Positions 60,630-64,000 of a stretch of DNA of 64,000 nt are shown here, piece after piece. The stretch covers positions 62,001-126,000 of the forward strand of contig CAYWOR010000004.1 in assembly GCA_964459995.1 (NCBI GenBank), written 5' to 3'. The notes below the pieces were generated by a model. The model did not search any database and was not told where the DNA came from. It saw only the letters and a list, made by a program, of their open reading frames with translations. Every line of letters starts with the position of its first letter. The stretch's first letter is position 1. The position numbers and the translations under genes are program-made. The DNA comes from CAZSHG01 sp964459995. Its GTDB lineage: Bacteria; UBP14; UBA6098.

Positions 60630-61817
60630 TTAATCGATTATAGCAAGTTCTTTGCCGACTTTGCGGAAGATATCGAGGGCAAAATTCAAGTCGCCTTCGG
60701 TGTGAGTCGCCATAAAACTTACTCGTATCAGGCAATCGCCGGGCGGAGTTGCAGGCGGGACAACAGGATTGATAAAAATCCCCTCTTCTTCGAGCCGTTT
60801 GCACATCACAAAAGCTGTATTCATTTCACCGACGTGAAGCGGAATAATGGGAGTTTCCGCGACACCGGTATTATAGCCCATGTTTTGAAATTCTTTCAGC
60901 ATCATTCGAGTGTTCGACCAGAGTTTTTCGCGGCGTTCAGGTTCTTCGATCAATATTTTCAGAGCTTCTCGCGCGGCGGCGGCATTAGCCGGAGATGGAG
61001 ACGCCGAAAAAATCAGTGCTCTGCTGTGATGTTTCAGATATTCGATTATATCGGCATCAGCGGCGAGAAAACCACCCAGAGATGCGAGCGATTTACTGAA
61101 TGTGCCCATTGTCATCGCAACTTTGTCCCTAAGTCCGAAATGCGCGGCTGTTCCATCCCCTTTAGGGCCGAGAACGCCTATCGAATGGGCATCATCGACC
61201 ATTATCTCCGCTCCGAATTCCTCCGCAAGTGCGGATATTTCCGGCAGTTTGACGATATCTCCCTCCATCGAAAAAATGCCATCCACTACGATGAGTTTGT
61301 CGGCTTCGCGCGGTATCGACTCAAGCTTCCTGCGAAGATCGTCCATGTTGTTATGTTCGAAACGGATATGTTCTCCAAATGCCAATCTTGCGCCGTCATA
61401 AATGCTTGCGTGATTAAATTTATCGCAGATAATATAATTTTTGCGTCCGACAATTGTTGAGATTGTGCCCAGATTAGTCTGAAAACCCGTTGAAAAAACG
61501 AGTGCGGCCTCTGTGCCCATAAAATCGGCGAGTTCTTCTTCGAGTTCGCGGTGGATTCGGAGTGTGCCGTTGAGGAATCGGCTTCCGGCACAACCTGTTC
61601 CAAGCTCCATAGTGGCTTTGATTGCGGCCTCGATAACGCGCGGATGATTTGTTAGTCCGAGGTAGGAATTCGAGCCCATCATGAGGACGCGTTTGCCGCC
61701 TTTTAGCGTAACCCATGTATCCTGTTCCGAATCGATTTCGCGGAAATAGGGATACAACCCCATTTCGCGCACCTTTTCGGCTTCGTTAAAGGCTCTGCAT
61801 TTGTCGAGTATGCCCAT
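60630..61817 (-). CDS. Alpha-oxoamine synthase, serine palmitoyltransferase-like
   Basis: The 395-residue PLP enzyme belongs to the family joining an acyl-CoA to an amino acid: KBL (glycine/acetyl-CoA), BioF (alanine/pimeloyl) and SPT (serine/palmitoyl-CoA). Motifs are GSNSYLGLTNHPRVIEAA, GTGCAGSRFLNGTLRIHREL, DDAHSIGVLG and the cofactor Lys in MTMGTFSKSLASLGG. The phrases MGSNSYLGLT and GCAGSRFLNGTL recall the SPT enzymes of sphingolipid-making Bacteroidota, but substrate cannot be proved from sequence. Threonine dehydrogenase (for KBL) and other bio genes (for BioF) are absent nearby. Confidence 0.85.
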   Translation of the reverse strand: MGILDKCRAFNEAEKVREMGLYPYFREIDSEQDTWVTLKGGKRVLMMGSNSYLGLTNHPRVIEAAIKATMELGTGCAGSRFLNGTLRIHRELEEELADFMGTEAALVFSTGFQTNLGTISTIVGRKNYIICDKFNHASIYDGARLAFGEHIRFEHNNMDDLRRKLESIPREADKLIVVDGIFSMEGDIVKLPEISALAEEFGAEIMVDDAHSIGVLGPKGDGTAAHFGLRDKVAMTMGTFSKSLASLGGFLAADADIIEYLKHHSRALIFSASPSPANAAAAREALKILIEEPERREKLWSNTRMMLKEFQNMGYNTGVAETPIIPLHVGEMNTAFVMCKRLEEEGIFINPVVPPATPPGDCLIRVSFMATHTEGDLNFALDIFRKVGKELAIID

Positions 61818-61832
61818 CTTTCCCCTTTAAGC

Positions 61833-62477
61833 TCAGAACTCGTAGCCGACGACCAATCTTAGTGAAAGCGCGGTGTATTCGCCGTTGTAACGGTATGTGC
61901 CTTGAGTTTGCCCCTCTTCGGGGTTGTCATAATTAAACCCGACTATCGGAACCTTCTCGTTGGACACTCCGAAATAGTTAGCGGCGAGATTCGCCCCGAT
62001 TCTCAGATGTTTTGTCGCAGTAAATCTAATTCCGGCGATAATTCCGAGGCCTACACCGCTACCGGTGCCGTCGAAATCTATGCTATAATCTTCATCTTCG
62101 CCGTAAGTCGAGCTTCTGTATCGCCCCTTCGCGCTAACTTGACCGACAATAATCTGCGGTCCGATAATGACTTGCGCAGAACCACCGAGATCGTTCTTTA
62201 TTATTCCACCGACAGCACCGAATATAGCCTCGCCTTTTTCGAGCACACCACCCTCCGGCAGGAGAACAAAATTACCCTCCGCACGTATTGTAAACACTGT
62301 ATTAGTGGGTATTTCCACTGCTAATCCACCCTCAATCGAAGGGAATTTATTGACATAATCAAACCAATCGTTACTCAAAGTCAGAGACGGCGAGCCGTGG
62401 ACATAGATCGCCAAACCCTCGCTGAGAGCTATTCCGGCGAGTAAGAAGAGCAATATTAAAGGTCTTTTCCGCAACAT
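61833..62477 (-). CDS. Predicted outer-membrane beta-barrel protein
   Basis: The 214-residue protein has a signal peptide (LILLFLLAGIALSEG) and alternating strands such as FTIRAEGNFVLLPEG, GVGLGIIAGIRFTATKHLRI and GANLAANYFGVS. It ends in ALSLRLVVGYEF, with the terminal Phe typical of Bam-assembled barrels. The N-terminus overlaps the end of secA by 22 bases, so it is probably transcribed with secA. The family is unknown. Confidence 0.68.
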   Translation of the reverse strand: MLRKRPLILLFLLAGIALSEGLAIYVHGSPSLTLSNDWFDYVNKFPSIEGGLAVEIPTNTVFTIRAEGNFVLLPEGGVLEKGEAIFGAVGGIIKNDLGGSAQVIIGPQIIVGQVSAKGRYRSSTYGEDEDYSIDFDGTGSGVGLGIIAGIRFTATKHLRIGANLAANYFGVSNEKVPIVGFNYDNPEEGQTQGTYRYNGEYTALSLRLVVGYEF

Positions 62478-64000
62478 TTTTTAAACTTCTTTCCGCTTCC
62501 GCAGGGGCATGGATCGTTTCTTCCGACTTTAGGCGCAGATATTGCTGATCTTGGGCGGGGCGCGGTAGGCGGTGCAGGTTGGCCGTCCTCTCCCGGAGCA
62601 CGAACGCCGTAGCCCTCGGTTCCACGGTGAATCTCGCGGTAGGTGCGCGGAGCTTGCCTCTGCATCGGCTGTGGCGCAATTTGAGCGCGAAATAATCGCT
62701 CTATCGCAAGTCTATTTATATCTTCCAGAAGCTCTGTGAACATATCGAAAGCCTCGCGTTTGTATTCGATTAGGGGGTCTTTCTGGCCGTAGGCGCGAAG
62801 ATTTATGCCCTCTTTCAGGCCGTCGAGGCCATAGAGATGCTCTTTCCACTGCTCGTCGATTGTGCGGAGGAGGATGAATCTTTCGAGTTGGCGCATTATA
62901 TCGGGGCCGAGTTCCATTTCACGGCGTTTGTATGCATCGAAAGCCGCGTCGATGAGAGCGTCTTCAAGGTTTCCGAGTTTGATGCTCAATCGGCTCTCCT
63001 CGCCGATATTCAATCCGGCAAGGAATGTGCGTCCGAAATCCTCGCGAAGCCCGTCCCAATCCCAATCCTGTGGCGGACGGCTCGTATCGGTGTTTTTCGT
63101 CATCAGTGTGTCGATATAATCTCGAATCATCGAATGGTATTCATCGATCAGGTTGCCGCCGTCGAGGATGTTGTTTCGGCGAGAATAGATGACTTCACGC
63201 TGGGCATTGTTGACGTCGTCGTATTCGAGAAGGTGTTTGCGGATGCTGAAATTCTGGCCTTCGACACGTTTCTGAGCTTGCTCTATCTGACGTGTGATAA
63301 GCGGATGTGTAATAACCTCGCCCTCCTTAGCGCCCATCCTGTCCATAATTCCTGCGATTCTATCCGAACCGAAAAGGCGCATGAGGTCGTCTTCGAGTGA
63401 GAGGTAGAACCTGCTGGAGCCGGGGTCTCCCTGACGGCCGCTTCGTCCACGCAACTGGCGGTCGATTCTTCGCGATTCGTGACGCTCTGTGCCTACAATA
63501 TGAAGCCCACAGGGGCTTTCTTTTCGGCATTCGCCCAATGTCCATTCGCCATGCGCGACAGGTGTATCGTCCGGTTCTTTCGATAGCAGATGACAACCTT
63601 CGGGGCATTTGACCACACCGGGGCCGAGTTTGATGTCGGTTCCGCGCCCCGCCATATTGGTCGCTATTGTAACCGCGCCCGCCTGACCCGCACCCGCAAC
63701 AACTTCGGCTTCTTTTTCGTGCTGTTTGGCATTGAGGACATTGTGTGGAATGCCTTTGCGTTTGAGCATTCGGCTGAGGGTTTCGGAAACATCCACGCTG
63801 ACCGTTCCAACAAGGATAGGGCGTCCTTTTTCGTGCCAATACTCGATTTCGTCGAGAGCGGCGTTGAATTTTTCGCGGCGGGACATATAGATTTCGTCCT
63901 CGTAGTCCTCTCTTCTAACCGGCCTGTTGGAGGGAATAACAACAACTTCAAGCTTATAAATTTCCCAAAACTCGTTCGCCTCGGTTTCGGCGGTTCCGGT
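62456..64000 (-). CDS. secA: Protein translocase ATPase SecA, C-terminal part
   Basis: The frame is open at the right window edge, so the N-terminal half (Walker A and B) is missing; about 514 residues are visible. The visible start TGTAETEANEFWEIYKLEVV is the region just before motor domain 2. NMAGRGTDIKLG and GLHIVGTERHESRRIDRQLRGRSGRQGDPGSSRFYLSLEDDLMRLFG are diagnostic SecA motifs. The C-terminal SecB/lipid-binding zinc finger is intact (DPCPCGSGKKFKKCCGK). It overlaps the beta-barrel gene downstream. Confidence 0.97.
   Translation of the reverse strand, partial: TGTAETEANEFWEIYKLEVVVIPSNRPVRREDYEDEIYMSRREKFNAALDEIEYWHEKGRPILVGTVSVDVSETLSRMLKRKGIPHNVLNAKQHEKEAEVVAGAGQAGAVTIATNMAGRGTDIKLGPGVVKCPEGCHLLSKEPDDTPVAHGEWTLGECRKESPCGLHIVGTERHESRRIDRQLRGRSGRQGDPGSSRFYLSLEDDLMRLFGSDRIAGIMDRMGAKEGEVITHPLITRQIEQAQKRVEGQNFSIRKHLLEYDDVNNAQREVIYSRRNNILDGGNLIDEYHSMIRDYIDTLMTKNTDTSRPPQDWDWDGLREDFGRTFLAGLNIGEESRLSIKLGNLEDALIDAAFDAYKRREMELGPDIMRQLERFILLRTIDEQWKEHLYGLDGLKEGINLRAYGQKDPLIEYKREAFDMFTELLEDINRLAIERLFRAQIAPQPMQRQAPRTYREIHRGTEGYGVRAPGEDGQPAPPTAPRPRSAISAPKVGRNDPCPCGSGKKFKKCCGKDL

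Overview
This window looks like chromosomal DNA of an uncultivated Gram-negative bacterium. An outer membrane and LPS are supported by lptD, lpxA, two heptosyltransferase genes, a complete tol-pal cluster and several predicted outer-membrane barrels and lipoproteins. A YPNPFN-type C-terminal sorting domain, a Bacteroidota-style Ig-like lipoprotein with a PTGGP leader and a serine palmitoyltransferase-like enzyme point to the FCB superphylum. Strong Shine-Dalgarno sequences and ordinary sigma-70 promoters (TTGACA/TTGCAT, 16-17 bp, TATATT/TATCTT) argue against Bacteroidota proper. A candidate phylum of the FCB group (Zixibacteria, Cloacimonadota or WOR-3-like) is my inference and is not proven. 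Coding density is high and no stretch over 300 bases lacks a gene. I saw no tRNA, rRNA, CRISPR, insertion sequence or prophage.

Layout. 1-7129: the end of a beta-helix protein, a secreted FN3-like protein, a BFD ferredoxin/FAD oxidoreductase pair, a large HEAT-repeat protein and an exported Ntn-hydrolase with a sorting tail. 7212-13636: a tightly overlapping housekeeping operon, uppS-lgt-comF-yajC-def-fmt-DUF116-rng. 13801-18259: tolQ-tolR-tolA/tonB-like-tolB-pal-cpoB. 18271-22803: a heptosyltransferase-GmhB fusion, amrS, a NusG-II/Gx-transporter pair and a second heptosyltransferase. 22817-29977: accessory genes on both strands (toroid-like protein, LVIVD lipoprotein, GAF-PAS-HisKA-REC protein) and lptD. 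30258-33436: HU, a cysteine desulfurase and an Ig-like lipoprotein.

33566-44508 is the conserved translation/RNA operon rimP-nusA-infB-DUF503-rbfA-nrnA-truB-ribF-rpsO-pnp, ending in lpxA. rpmB (minus) and dnaX (plus) diverge from a shared intergenic region. leuS follows a structured leader with an intrinsic terminator. 49275-57525: a lipoprotein, the type IV pilus motor set pilB-pilT-pilC with a PilS-like kinase, then rarA and a small membrane protein. 57526-64000 is mostly minus strand: barrels, a GT4 glycosyltransferase, a lipoprotein, an alpha-oxoamine synthase and the C-terminal part of secA, with an ECF-type S component on the plus strand.

I did not find a clearly new multi-gene defence or metabolic system. 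The most interesting signals are a group of promoters placed so close to start codons that the mRNAs should be leaderless, the attenuator-like leuS leader, the heptosyltransferase-phosphatase fusion, the Ntn-hydrolase whose nucleophile is exposed by signal-peptide cleavage, and a sensor protein that keeps its phospho-acceptor and receiver domains but has lost its ATPase domain.
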